Positions 41,077-51,540 of a DNA stretch of 64,000 bases are shown here, piece after piece. The position numbers and the translations under genes are program-made. This DNA is from Actinospineispora eucalypti (lineage in GTDB: Bacteria; Actinomycetota; Actinomycetes; Mycobacteriales; Pseudonocardiaceae). The notes under the pieces were generated by a model. It ran no database searches and was not told where the DNA came from. It saw only the letters and a list, made by a program, of their open reading frames with translations. The first letter of the stretch is position 1. The number at the start of each line of letters is the position of its first letter. The DNA lies in the NCBI GenBank assembly GCA_014208095.1, contig JACHMT010000006.1, forward strand, positions 1-64,000, in the 5' to 3' direction.

Positions 41077-41871
41077 TCAGTCCAGCAGGGCGTCCGGCCG
41101 CACGGAAGTGCCGGCGCCGGCCAGGTGAGCCGGCAGCACGCGGCCGAACAGCTGGCGGGTGCGGGCCACGCTGCCGATCACCCCGGGGCGTTCGGTGTAG
41201 GCCAGGATCGCGGTGTGCCGGGCCGCGCCGCCGAGCACCGGGCTGACCCGGTGCAGCGCGTACCGGCCCTGGAACAGCTGCAGGTCACCCGGGCGCAGGG
41301 TCAGGCGCCGGATCATCGACTTGCCGCCCCCGGTGAGCACCGCGCGCACACCGTCCAGGTTCTCCTCCGCCGAGGACCGGATGGCCGGGCAGTACTCGAA
41401 CACGCCGCCGGCCTCCGGCTGCTGGGTGAGCAGGCTGACCGTGTACTCGTTGGTGTCGAAGTGCCACGGATGCTCCTGCCCCGGCCGCACCACGTTGAGC
41501 ACCAGCCCGGCCAGCGGGTCGGCCAGCGGAAACACCGCGGGCAGCCCGAAGCAGTCGGCCACGAACCGGCGGAACTCGGGCAGCGCGTAGAGCCGGGCGA
41601 TGACCGCGTCCGGCGGGATCCGGTCCCGGGGCACGAAGGCGTTCCCGCGCTCCATGGTGATCCGGCCCGGGTGCCCGGAGGGCAGCGGGGAGTCCAGCGG
41701 GAGGTTGTACGCGTTGACCGTCTCGGTCCGGTAGTACGCCTCGGGGGCCAGGGCGGCACCCTCCGCCCGGAGCGTGTCGATCAGCGCCGGCGCGATGAAG
41801 TCGGCAAGCACACAGCAGCCGTCGTCGCGCAGCGCGGTGCGCACGTGACAGACTGTAGCCCGCCATTCCAC
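41077..41871 (-). CDS. Fe(II)/2-oxoglutarate-type dioxygenase
   Basis: From the GTG complementary to 41869-41871 the protein has 264 residues. A jelly-roll iron site is visible: HPWHFDTNEYTVSLLTQQP gives His-x-Asp (about 145), and the distal His is in YALHRVSPVLGGAARHTA (about 215) followed by the usual Arg. Substrate is not evident; related actinobacterial enzymes hydroxylate amino acids or lipids. It is divergent from the carnitine acyltransferase across 65 bp, so shared control is plausible. Confidence 0.78.
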   Translation of the reverse strand: MEWRATVCHVRTALRDDGCCVLADFIAPALIDTLRAEGAALAPEAYYRTETVNAYNLPLDSPLPSGHPGRITMERGNAFVPRDRIPPDAVIARLYALPEFRRFVADCFGLPAVFPLADPLAGLVLNVVRPGQEHPWHFDTNEYTVSLLTQQPEAGGVFEYCPAIRSSAEENLDGVRAVLTGGGKSMIRRLTLRPGDLQLFQGRYALHRVSPVLGGAARHTAILAYTERPGVIGSVARTRQLFGRVLPAHLAGAGTSVRPDALLD

Positions 41872-41936
41872 GCTGTCTGGCCGGGTCAATGGGTATCGGT
41901 CGGTGTTCAGCAGCACCAGCAACGTCCAGGATGAGG

Positions 41937-43727
41937 ATGAGCAGCGAGCAGGATTCGACGCGCACATTTGACCATGAACACCAGCTGCCCCGGGTACCGC
42001 TGCCCAGCTTGGAGGACAACTGCGCGCGGTTCCTCGCCTGGTGCGCGCCGCTGCTCACACCGGAACAGCTGGCGGACACCGAGGCGGCCGTCGCCGAGTT
42101 CCAGGCTCCCGGCGGCCCCGGCCCCCGGCTGCACGCCGCGCTGGCCGAGTACGACGCGCGGCCGGACGTGCACAGCTGGCTGGACACCTTCTGGCCGTAC
42201 CGCTACCTGGGCCGGCGGGACCGCATCGCGCTGAACGCGAACTTCTTCTTCCTGTTCCGCGACGAGCCCGGCGTCACCGGCCAGTTCGACCGGGCCGCCC
42301 GGCTGGTCACCGACGCGGTGGCCCTGAAGCTGCGGCTGGACGACGAGAAGGTCCCGGTGGTCACGCTGCGCGGGCAGCCGCAGACCATGGAGCAGTACAA
42401 GTACCTGTTCTCCACCACCCGGATCCCCGGCGCCGAGCAGGACACGGTCCGCGCGCCCTACTACGTCACGCGGCCCGGGCCGTCCACCGCGCGGCACATC
42501 CTGGTGTTCGCCGGCGGCCGGATGACCCGCCTGGACGTGGTCGCGCCCGACGGCCGTCCCTACGCCGAGGCGGAGATCGCCGCCGCGTTGCACAAGTTGA
42601 CGCAGAGCGAGCGGGCCCCCGAGGAGCCGGTCGGCCAGCTCACCACCATGGCCCGCGCGGAGTGGGCGGCCCGCCGGGCCGAACTGCTCGCCCTCGACCC
42701 GGCCAACGCCGAGGCGCTGTACACGGTGCAGGACGCCCTGTTCTGCCTGTGCCTGGACGACCTGGCCCCGGACAGCGACCTGGCCGCCTGCGACCGGCTG
42801 CTGCACGGCGACTCCGCCAACCGGTGGTTCGACAAGGCGGTCACGCTGATCGTCTTTGCCGACGGCCGGGCCGGCATCAACATCGAGCACTGCGAGCTGG
42901 ACGGCACCACGGTGCTGGCCTTCGTGGACACCATCCTGGGCGAGCGGCAGCCCGCGGCGGAAACGGCCGAGGGCGGCCCGACGTTCGGGCCGGTGGAGTT
43001 CGTGCTGGACGACGGGCTGCGCGAGGCGGTGCGCAAGGCGGCCGACTCGTTCGCCGCGTTCGCCGGCGACACCGTGTCGACGGTGCTGTCCTTCACCGAG
43101 TTCGGCGCCGACGTGGCCAAGGGCCTCGGCATGTCGCCGGACGCGTTCGCGCAGGCCGCGTACCAGCTGGCGCACCGGCGCGCGCGGGGTCACCTGGGCG
43201 CCACCTACGAGTCCATCGCCACCCGGCACTGGCGGCACGGCCGCACCGAGGCGATGCGCGTGGTCACCCCGGAGATGCGGCGCTTCACCGAGGCCATGAC
43301 CGACCCGGGCGCGTCCGCCGCCGAGAAGGTCGAGGCGTTCCGGGCCGCCGCCACCGCTCACGTCACCAGGGCCAAGGAGTGCCAGCGCGGGGACGCCCCC
43401 GAGCAGCACCTGTGGGAGCTGCAGCTGATCGCCCGCAGGCGGGGTGACACCGAACCACTGGCACTGTTCGAGTCACCGGGCTGGCTGGTCATGCGCGACG
43501 ACTGGCTGTCCACCAGCTCGGCGCCGTCGGTGAACGTCTCCTACTTCGGCTTCGGCTCCACCGCCGCCCAGTGCATCGGCGTGGCCTACGTACTGCTCCC
43601 GGACCGCCTCAACATCTACCTGAGCACCCCCCGCCCGGTGGCCGACGAAATGCACGCCTTCGCCACCGAACTCCGCCACGCCCTCACCGAGCTGACCGAG
43701 CTGCTCTCCCCATCCGGCGCCCAATAA
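41937..43727 (+). CDS. Choline/carnitine O-acyltransferase family protein
   Basis: The protein has 596 residues from ATG 41937, with AGGATGAGG just before it. LPRVPLPSLEDNCARFLAW is the family start. The catalytic His is in INIEHCELDGTTVLAF (about 318). DRLLHGDSANRWFDKAVTLI and YFGFGSTAAQCIGVAYV are later family motifs. Such enzymes move acyl groups between CoA and carnitine or choline and are uncommon in bacteria but known in actinomycetes. Divergent from the dioxygenase. A 600-bp repeat region follows. Confidence 0.9.
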   Translation: MSSEQDSTRTFDHEHQLPRVPLPSLEDNCARFLAWCAPLLTPEQLADTEAAVAEFQAPGGPGPRLHAALAEYDARPDVHSWLDTFWPYRYLGRRDRIALNANFFFLFRDEPGVTGQFDRAARLVTDAVALKLRLDDEKVPVVTLRGQPQTMEQYKYLFSTTRIPGAEQDTVRAPYYVTRPGPSTARHILVFAGGRMTRLDVVAPDGRPYAEAEIAAALHKLTQSERAPEEPVGQLTTMARAEWAARRAELLALDPANAEALYTVQDALFCLCLDDLAPDSDLAACDRLLHGDSANRWFDKAVTLIVFADGRAGINIEHCELDGTTVLAFVDTILGERQPAAETAEGGPTFGPVEFVLDDGLREAVRKAADSFAAFAGDTVSTVLSFTEFGADVAKGLGMSPDAFAQAAYQLAHRRARGHLGATYESIATRHWRHGRTEAMRVVTPEMRRFTEAMTDPGASAAEKVEAFRAAATAHVTRAKECQRGDAPEQHLWELQLIARRRGDTEPLALFESPGWLVMRDDWLSTSSAPSVNVSYFGFGSTAAQCIGVAYVLLPDRLNIYLSTPRPVADEMHAFATELRHALTELTELLSPSGAQ

Positions 43728-43816
43728 CCGGCTGCGACGCCGCTCGTGATGGTGGTTCGGGCGTGCGGCGTCACGGTTTCCTGGGCGGCGTCACCTCCGA
43801 AGCCGCTCCGGACGGC

Positions 43817-43887
43817 GGTGCCGGTTCACGGCAGCTTGGACGGCGCGGCTGGGCGGTCTCCCGTTGCTGGGTGCGGCCCGTTGCGCT
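43817..43887 (-). repeat. Dispersed ~75-bp repeat, copy B (inverted)
   Basis: Copy B reads GGTGCCGGTTCACGG, CTTGGACGGCGCGGCTGGGC and GGTCTCCCG on the plus strand. This is the reverse complement of copy C (44143-44220) with about ten substitutions. The B-C pair forms a huge inverted repeat with a 255-bp loop. Confidence 0.8.
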
Positions 43888-44142
43888 GCCTCTGGGCTCC
43901 CGGCACCCTCTTTCGCTACGCACCGTAACGACAGGAACGGCTTCCGAACCAGCCCGAGCCACCGTCGCTCGGCGAGAGCTAGCTGAGTCCGCTTCGATCA
44001 TGGGATCCAGCGGACTGGGCCTGCGCTCGATGAAATCACAGCCCCAGCCGCGCACAGGCCGACCACGGTCCGTAGCCGAGGCACGCAACCAGCGCCCGGA
44101 ACCAGCGCTCGAAACCGGGGGGCGCCCCAAGGGCGCGCAAGC

Positions 44143-44220
44143 GAGCGCAACGCGACGGGCGGAACCCGAGCCGCGGGAGACCGCCCAGCCGCGCCGTCCA
44201 AGCCGCCTTGAACCGGCACC
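44143..44220 (+). repeat. Dispersed ~75-bp repeat, copy C
   Basis: Copy C begins GAGCGCAACGCGACGG and ends GAACCGGCACC. It is direct to copy A and inverted to copy B. The middle GGGAGACCGCCCAGCCGCG is the best-kept part between B and C. Confidence 0.8.
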
Positions 44221-44238
44221 CCGACCCACTGAAGATCG

Positions 44239-44290
44239 ACATCAACCTCACGCACCTTCTCGGCTCAAAAAAGGGCACTGAGGTTGATGT
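44239..44290. terminator. 12-bp perfect inverted repeat before the globin-reductase end
   Basis: ACATCAACCTCA and TGAGGTTGATGT pair perfectly around a 28-base loop containing six A residues. It lies 42 bp past the minus-strand globin-reductase stop. It could terminate that transcript or both convergent ones. The long loop is atypical. Confidence 0.5.
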
Positions 44291-44332
44291 ATATCTTGGC
44301 CACACACGACCAACCGCGGCCCGACGCCGGGT

Positions 44333-45595
44333 TCAGTCCAGCGTGAACGGGTCGTAGCGGATCTGGTCCAAGGGTGTTCCGGCAACCAGCATCCGCGACA
44401 CGGTGGCGCGGATCATGTCCGGCGAACCGCAGACCAGGACGTCGTGGTCCTGCCACGCGCCGTAGCGGGTCACCACGTCGGCCAGGGTGCCCACCTCGGC
44501 GCCGGACAGCCCGTCGTCGTCCTCGACCACGGGGACGACGCTCAGCCACGGGTTGGTGTAGGACATCTGCCGCAGGCTGGCGAAGTCGTACAGCTCCTCG
44601 TAGGTGCGGGCGCCGGCGAACACCTCGGTGCGCGGGTTGTCCGGCTGCCGGGACATGTCCTCCAGGATCGCCTTGATCGGCGCCAGCCCGGTGCCCCCGA
44701 CCACCATGAGCTGGTCGCGGCCGGACTCCCGGTCCACCGTCATGCCGCCCATGGGCGGACCCAGGCGCCAGACGTCACCGGGCTGCGTGTGCGCCACGAT
44801 GGCCCGGCTGACCCAGCCGTTCTCCACCGCGCGCACGTGGAACTCGATGACGCCGTCATCCCGGGGCGCGTTGGCCGGGGAGAGGTAGCGCCACAGCCGG
44901 GGGCGGCGCGGCGTCTCCACGCTCAGGTACTGGCCGGCCCGGTACGGGATGGGCGCACCGGTCTGCACCTGCACCAGGGCCACGTCCCAGCTCAGCCGGC
45001 GGTGCGTGAGCACCCGGCCCAGCCAGGAAGCCGGGCCGTGCTCCGCCTCGGCGGCCGTGCACATGGTCTGCGAGATGACGCCGTACGCCTCGAGCCAGGC
45101 GCCGCGCACCTCGGGGGTCCACGCCGAGCCGCTGTGCATCTCGATCGCGCCAACCAGCGCCGCGCCGACCGCCTGGTAGTGCCGGGCGACCACGCCGAAC
45201 TTGCGGTGGTCCCGGCCCAGCTGGGACAGGAAGGTGCCCAGTTCGTCCGGCCGATCCACCATCTGCACCACGTGCACCAGGGCCCGCAGCAGCCGGCTGC
45301 GTTGCACCTGCATGTTGGCCGGAAACAGCTCGCGCGTCTCCGGCGCGCGTTGGAACAGGAACGCGTAGAAATCCTTGGCCAGTTCCTCGGCGCGGTCCTC
45401 CACCAGCGCCCAGCTGCCCCGGATCAGCTCCACCATCTGGGAAGCGCGCTCCGGGCTGGGCGGCGGCACACCGGGCGCACCCTGGGTGGGGATGTGCGGC
45501 CCGGCCTGCGCCGGAATGTGCGGGACCTGCGGCGCCGACATCCCGGCCCCTCGTCGGGGCGTCGGGTAGTCGCTCAGCAGCGGTTGTGCGCTCAT
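44333..45595 (-). CDS. Globin-FAD/NAD reductase (flavohemoprotein-like)
   Basis: The protein has 420 residues from ATG 45595. After a Pro-rich start, a globin domain spans about 50-190 (IRGSWALVEDRAEELAKDFY, proximal His in LGRDHRKFGVV). The reductase follows: an FAD barrel with YRAGQYLSVETPRRPRLWRY, then an NAD(P) domain with LMVVGGTGLAPIKAILEDM and VLVCGSPDMIRAT. NO dioxygenation or oxygen sensing is expected. Rv0385 next to clpB in M. tuberculosis is a close parallel. Divergent from the flavin-binding protein at 45835. Confidence 0.9.
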   Translation of the reverse strand: MSAQPLLSDYPTPRRGAGMSAPQVPHIPAQAGPHIPTQGAPGVPPPSPERASQMVELIRGSWALVEDRAEELAKDFYAFLFQRAPETRELFPANMQVQRSRLLRALVHVVQMVDRPDELGTFLSQLGRDHRKFGVVARHYQAVGAALVGAIEMHSGSAWTPEVRGAWLEAYGVISQTMCTAAEAEHGPASWLGRVLTHRRLSWDVALVQVQTGAPIPYRAGQYLSVETPRRPRLWRYLSPANAPRDDGVIEFHVRAVENGWVSRAIVAHTQPGDVWRLGPPMGGMTVDRESGRDQLMVVGGTGLAPIKAILEDMSRQPDNPRTEVFAGARTYEELYDFASLRQMSYTNPWLSVVPVVEDDDGLSGAEVGTLADVVTRYGAWQDHDVLVCGSPDMIRATVSRMLVAGTPLDQIRYDPFTLD

Positions 45596-45834
45596 CGCGA
45601 TCGGCGGTCTTTCTCCTCGGGGAGCGACGTACGGGGGTTGTCGCACCGACAGGCCGAACGCCGACCGGCCGATACCGTGACCATAAAACGAGTCACTGCG
45701 CGATCACTATGCCTTCACTCGTGTGGGTGCATCAACGGGACGATGGTAGTAGTTCGACGCCCCGCCGGCTGCAAAGGGTATTACTTCTGGCCCCGAACGT
45801 CACGAGTCGGCCACGACATGGCACCGTATTGGGT

Positions 45835-46674
45835 GTGCTCCCCGACACCGCGCCGCCCGACGCCGTGACCACGGAACCCCGCCCCACGCTCCCCGGTTCG
45901 GCCGGAGAGCACTTACTGCAGTGCGCCTACGGCAGCCAGGACCGGGCGGCCCGGTTCTATGCCGACCAGGTGCGCGACCGGCTGCTGCCCCGGATGGTGG
46001 AGTTCATCGGGCGGATGGAAATGGTGTTCGTGGCCACGTCCGACGACAGCGGCGAGTGCGACGCCTCGCTGCGCGCCGGTCCGCCCGGGTTCATCCAGGT
46101 GCTGGACGAGCGGCACCTGGCCTACCCGGAGTACCGGGGCAACGGGGTACACGCCAGCCTGGGCAACATCACGGAGAACCCGCACGTCGGGCTGCTCATG
46201 ATGGACTTCGAGCGGGACCTGATCGGCCTGCACGTGAACGGCCCGGCCCGGGTGGAGACCGACGAGCGGCTGCGCGCGCGCCACCCGGAGCTGCCGCTGG
46301 ACGGCGCGCCGGGGCGGCGGGCGGAGCGCTGGGTGGTGGTCGAGGTGCACGAGGCCTACATCCACTGCCGCAAGCACATTCCCCGGATGACCCGGGTGCA
46401 CGAGAAGCGCGAGTGGGGCACCGACGACCCGGCCCGCAAGGGCGGCGACTACTTCGGCGCCAAGGAAGCCCCCGTCGATGAAGCGCCGGCCAAGGCGCCG
46501 GCCCCGAGCCCCGCCGACGACCCGACCGGGCCGATCCAGGTGCCCCGCCAACGCGGCCGGTCCGGCTTCCCGTCCACCACCCACCTGCCCGCCGGCGCGG
46601 CGACGGCCCGTCCGCTCCGCCCGCTCTCGGTAGGCCCCCGCGACCGTCGCCGACCGCGCTGGTTGACCTCTTAG
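45835..46674 (+). CDS. Pyridoxamine 5'-phosphate oxidase family flavoprotein
   Basis: From GTG 45835 the protein has 279 residues; the frame is open further upstream but with poor starts. The split-barrel core (about 45-195) has FIGRMEMVFVATSDDSGECD, FIQVLDERHLAYPEYRGNGV and NITENPHVGLLMMDFERDLI, typical of FMN-binding PPOX proteins with a C-terminal extension containing HCRKHIPRM. A Pro-rich tail ends in RRRPRWLTS. The stop codon is embedded in the terminator hairpin at 46673. Substrate unknown; proximity to the flavohemoprotein suggests a redox-stress role. Confidence 0.78.
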   Translation: MLPDTAPPDAVTTEPRPTLPGSAGEHLLQCAYGSQDRAARFYADQVRDRLLPRMVEFIGRMEMVFVATSDDSGECDASLRAGPPGFIQVLDERHLAYPEYRGNGVHASLGNITENPHVGLLMMDFERDLIGLHVNGPARVETDERLRARHPELPLDGAPGRRAERWVVVEVHEAYIHCRKHIPRMTRVHEKREWGTDDPARKGGDYFGAKEAPVDEAPAKAPAPSPADDPTGPIQVPRQRGRSGFPSTTHLPAGAATARPLRPLSVGPRDRRRPRWLTS

Positions 46675-46702
46675 TGGCGCGGAAACGAGGTTCCGCGCCA
46701 CT
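46673..46702 (+). terminator. Perfect 12-bp stem hairpin overlapping the PPOX stop codon
   Basis: AGTGGCGCGGAA and TTCCGCGCCACT form a perfect 12-base stem with a 6-base loop. The stem begins inside the TAG stop codon. There is no T-tract. Strength and position make it a probable terminator. Confidence 0.75.
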
Positions 46703-46783
46703 GGGCGACGACCCCCTAACGCGTCTCCGGGCGAACTCTCACAGCGCTGCGAAATCCGCCATCACCCCGGTAGGGTCATCCAC

Positions 46784-47587
46784 ATGGGTGATAGGGGACA
46801 ATCCACGGAGCGCACTCCGGCGATCAATTTCGACGTTCCGCACTCGGCGCGGATCTGGAACTACTGGTTGGGGGGCAAGGACAACTACCCGGTCGACCGT
46901 GCCGCCGGCGACGCCTTCGCGCAGATCTATCCGGCGATCTTCTTCCAGGCCACCCAGTCCCGGCAGTTCCTGATCAGGACGGTCCGGTACCTGGCCGAGG
47001 AGTGCGGCATCCGGCAGTTCCTGGACGTCGGCACCGGGCTTCCGACGATGGAGAACACCCACGAGGTGGCGCAGGCCTTCGCGCCGGAGTCGCGGATCGT
47101 GTATGTGGACAACGACCCGTTGGTGCTCGCGCACGCCCGCGCCCTGCTCACCAACACCACGGCGGAGGGGGTCACCGCCTACGTGGACGCCGACGTGCAC
47201 GACCCGGCGCTGATCGTGGCCGACGCCCGCAACCTGCTGAACTTCAACAAGCCGCTGGCCGTGATGTTCATGGGCATCCTGGGCCACGTGGCCGACATCG
47301 AGGAAGCCCGGTCGATCGTGCACGGCGTGCTGGACGCCGCCCCGTCCGGCAGCTACCTGGTGCACTGGGACAGCACCAACACCAGCCCCGACCGCATCCA
47401 GGCCACCGCCAACTACAACAAGACCGGCGCGGTGCCCTACAACCTGCGCAGCCCGGAGCAGTTGAGCGAGCTGTACAAGGGCCTGGAGCTGGTGGAGCCC
47501 GGCGTGGTCTCCATCTCCCAGTGGCGCCAGCCGGACAAGGATGTGTCCGTGGCCGACGCCTACGGCGCGGTCGCCCGCAAGCCGTAG
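46784..47587 (+). CDS. SAM-dependent methyltransferase of the DUF574 (PF04672) group
   Basis: The protein has 267 residues. It starts with the family mark NFDVPHSARIWNYWLGGKDN (residues 15-34), common in actinomycete DUF574 proteins. SAM-binding motif I is QFLDVGTGLPTMENTHEVAQ, then VYVDNDPLVLAHARALL (acidic ribose contact) and VMFMGILGHVAD. These proteins are abundant in actinobacteria; substrates are mostly unknown. No partner gene is adjacent. Confidence 0.9.
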   Translation: MGDRGQSTERTPAINFDVPHSARIWNYWLGGKDNYPVDRAAGDAFAQIYPAIFFQATQSRQFLIRTVRYLAEECGIRQFLDVGTGLPTMENTHEVAQAFAPESRIVYVDNDPLVLAHARALLTNTTAEGVTAYVDADVHDPALIVADARNLLNFNKPLAVMFMGILGHVADIEEARSIVHGVLDAAPSGSYLVHWDSTNTSPDRIQATANYNKTGAVPYNLRSPEQLSELYKGLELVEPGVVSISQWRQPDKDVSVADAYGAVARKP

Positions 47588-47589
47588 CA

Positions 47590-47835
47590 GCGCGGCCACC
47601 GCGATGTAGTCGACCCGCGGGGTCGGCTCGGTGCGCACCAGCTGGACGAGCGCCGAGCGGTCCGGCCCCGACCGGCCACGCAGGTACCCCCAACCCGAGC
47701 GGCAGGGCCAGCGCGGCGAGCAGCCGAACCGCGCCGGCGTGCGACGGGTCCAGGCGCGGCGCCTGGCGGTAGGCGTCGGCGGCGACCGGCGGGTAGCCGA
47801 GCCGCAGCGGCATGTTGCCCCGGGTGCGGGGGCAC
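47590..47835 (-). pseudogene. Decayed TPR-protein fragment
   Basis: On the minus strand one frame reads GNMPLRLGYPPVAADAYRQA followed by RLDPSHAGAVRLLAALALP, which looks like a tetratricopeptide repeat. Near 47690 the match jumps to another frame, with GYLRGRSGPDRSALVQL then VRTEPTPRVDYIAVAALLR. A frameshift and missing ends suggest a dead remnant of a TPR protein. Flanking bases up to the HAIR box show no other gene. Confidence 0.45.
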
Positions 47836-47928
47836 CTGCACGTCCGCGTTCCGCTGAACGCGCGGGCGCAGCTTCCCCAACCTGGCGGGCGGATCGTCCA
47901 GACTGGGCGACGGACAAACTTCGCATCA

Positions 47929-47949
47929 CTTGAGTGGAACAGACTCAAG
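47929..47949. promoter_or_regulatory. Perfect HAIR box upstream of clpB
   Basis: CTTGAGT-GGAACAG-ACTCAAG is an exact match to the HspR operator consensus. It lies 58-78 bp before the clpB start. HspR encoded at 40372 should repress clpB from here. Confidence 0.92.
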
Positions 47950-47961
47950 TTTGCTGACGTT
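47936..47961 (+). promoter_or_regulatory. SigR/SigH-type promoter of clpB
   Basis: GGAAC at 47936-47940 and GTT at 47959-47961 are 18 bases apart, the same arrangement as before dnaK. The -35 lies inside the HAIR spacer, so HspR and this sigma factor would compete. Confidence 0.55.
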
Positions 47962-48006
47962 GTGCATAGCGAGAACCTACGAGACCGCTATGGAGGACCG
48001 ACGAGG

Positions 48007-50610
<2,604 letters not shown>

Positions 50611-50629
50611 CCGCCCCACCCGCCCCGAC

Positions 50630-50773
50630 CTGATTCAGTCGGTTCAGCACGCTGGTTCAGTCGGTTCAGCACGCTGATTCAGTGGATCCGGCAGGCTGGT
50701 TCAGTGGATCCGGCAGGCTGATTCAGTGCATTCAGCAGCCCGATTCAGTGGATCCAGCAGGCTGGTCAGTGGG
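50630..50773. repeat. 22-bp tandem repeat array, six units plus a partial
   Basis: Units start at 50630, 50652, 50674, 50696, 50718 and 50740, each exactly 22 bp, plus a 12-bp partial unit at 50762. The consensus begins CTGRTTCAGT and ends CAGG/CACG. Units 1-2 and 3-4 form near-identical pairs differing at position 4 (A/G). TTCAG boxes occur about every 11 bp. It is related to the two-unit repeat at 710. It fills the gap between clpB and the DUF2848 gene. Confidence 0.92.
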
Positions 50774-50801
50774 TTTGGGCGGCCGTTGAAGGCCCCGCCG
50801 G

Positions 50802-51491
50802 TCAACCGATCGGCGGGGGCAACCGGTCGACGGCGTAGGCCAGCTCAAGGGTGCGGCCGGTGACCGGGTCCGCCAGTTCGACGCGCCAGTCGTCGGCGAA
50901 CTGGTCCACGCCGGGCACCATGGCCACCGTGCCGGACAGCAGCACGGTGCCGGGGGTGAGCAGGTCCAGCTCGCGCAGCCGGTCCAGCCAGTAGGACGGC
51001 GGTAGCAGCGCGTCCAGCTTGGCGTCCTGGATCAGCTGCTCCGGCCCGTCGCCGTGCCGCACCCAGGCGCGCAGCTGGATGGCGTCGAGGTGGTCGGTGA
51101 CCTCGGCCAGCTGCCAAGCTTGTGCGCCCAGCACGTCCGGAGCGGCGTTCTTGCTCCACGCCACGCCGTGCACCTCCAGCGCCCGGTCGGTGTGGTCGCA
51201 GGCCACGGTGAGCAGCGGATCGCCCCGGTCGTCGATCACGACCGCCCACTCCGCCTCGCCCGAGGTGCGCTCGTGCTGCGCCGGCACCAGGTCGGTCTGC
51301 ATGGCCAGGTAGGGAGCGACCGGGTACAGCGCCGGGGTGACCGAAGGCGCGGGAACGCCCAGCTCGGCCAGCTCGGCGACGTGCGCCGCGACCTCCTCCT
51401 GTGCCCGGCCGGCATACCCGGCGTTGAACAGCCGCCGCACGGCCACCGAGCGCCGCTCGCCGTCGGGTAGCGCGAAGTTCAAAGTACTCAA
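50802..51491 (-). CDS. DUF2848 family protein
   Basis: The protein has 229 residues from TTG 51491; a second TTG lies 9 bp in. Segments RRLFNAGYAGRAQEEVAAHV and FVVIDD-type EWAVVIDDRGDPLLTVACDH are typical of DUF2848, and LLTPGTVLLSGTVAMVPGVD resembles the fumarylacetoacetase-like fold. A hydrolase or decarboxylase role on small organic acids is possible. It is divergent from the MFS gene and shares the operator-bearing region with it. Confidence 0.8.
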   Translation of the reverse strand: MSTLNFALPDGERRSVAVRRLFNAGYAGRAQEEVAAHVAELAELGVPAPSVTPALYPVAPYLAMQTDLVPAQHERTSGEAEWAVVIDDRGDPLLTVACDHTDRALEVHGVAWSKNAAPDVLGAQAWQLAEVTDHLDAIQLRAWVRHGDGPEQLIQDAKLDALLPPSYWLDRLRELDLLTPGTVLLSGTVAMVPGVDQFADDWRVELADPVTGRTLELAYAVDRLPPPIG

Positions 51492-51519
51492 AATTCACCA
51501 GCCCTTGCGCATGCTCTGT

Positions 51520-51535
51520 GTATACAGGAAGTATA
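51520..51535. promoter_or_regulatory. Probable GntR operator upstream of the MFS gene
   Basis: GTATACAGGAAGTATA lies between DUF2848 and the MFS start. It shares 13 of 16 bases with GCATACAGTAGGTATA at the GntR start. The pairing suggests one regulator serves both. Confidence 0.65.
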
Positions 51536-51540
51536 AGCAC

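Larger units (their letters stand above)
43728..44332. other. 605-bp repeat-rich intergenic region
   Basis: This gap lies between two convergent genes and holds two inverted copies of the dispersed repeat and a terminal 12-bp dyad. Open frames on both strands encode near-identical peptides (LGRRGWAVSR on each strand) because of the inverted symmetry. They lack family matches and proper starts, so no gene is called. Confidence 0.7.

Noticed and set aside
43771..44281. Overlapping genes on both strands in the repeat region
   Set aside because: The frames exist because of the inverted repeat symmetry. They lack good starts and family similarity.
45586..45834. Longer N-terminus of the flavoprotein at 45835
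   Set aside because: Codon pattern and amino acid make-up there are unlike coding DNA, and the segment must hold the divergent promoters.
47812..48006. Longer clpB N-terminus
   Set aside because: The upstream 65 codons cover the HAIR operator and promoter, and the family start is MDSFNPTTKT at 48007.
50630..50773. CRISPR array
   Set aside because: Units are directly adjacent with a 22-bp period and no unique spacers. No cas genes are in the window.
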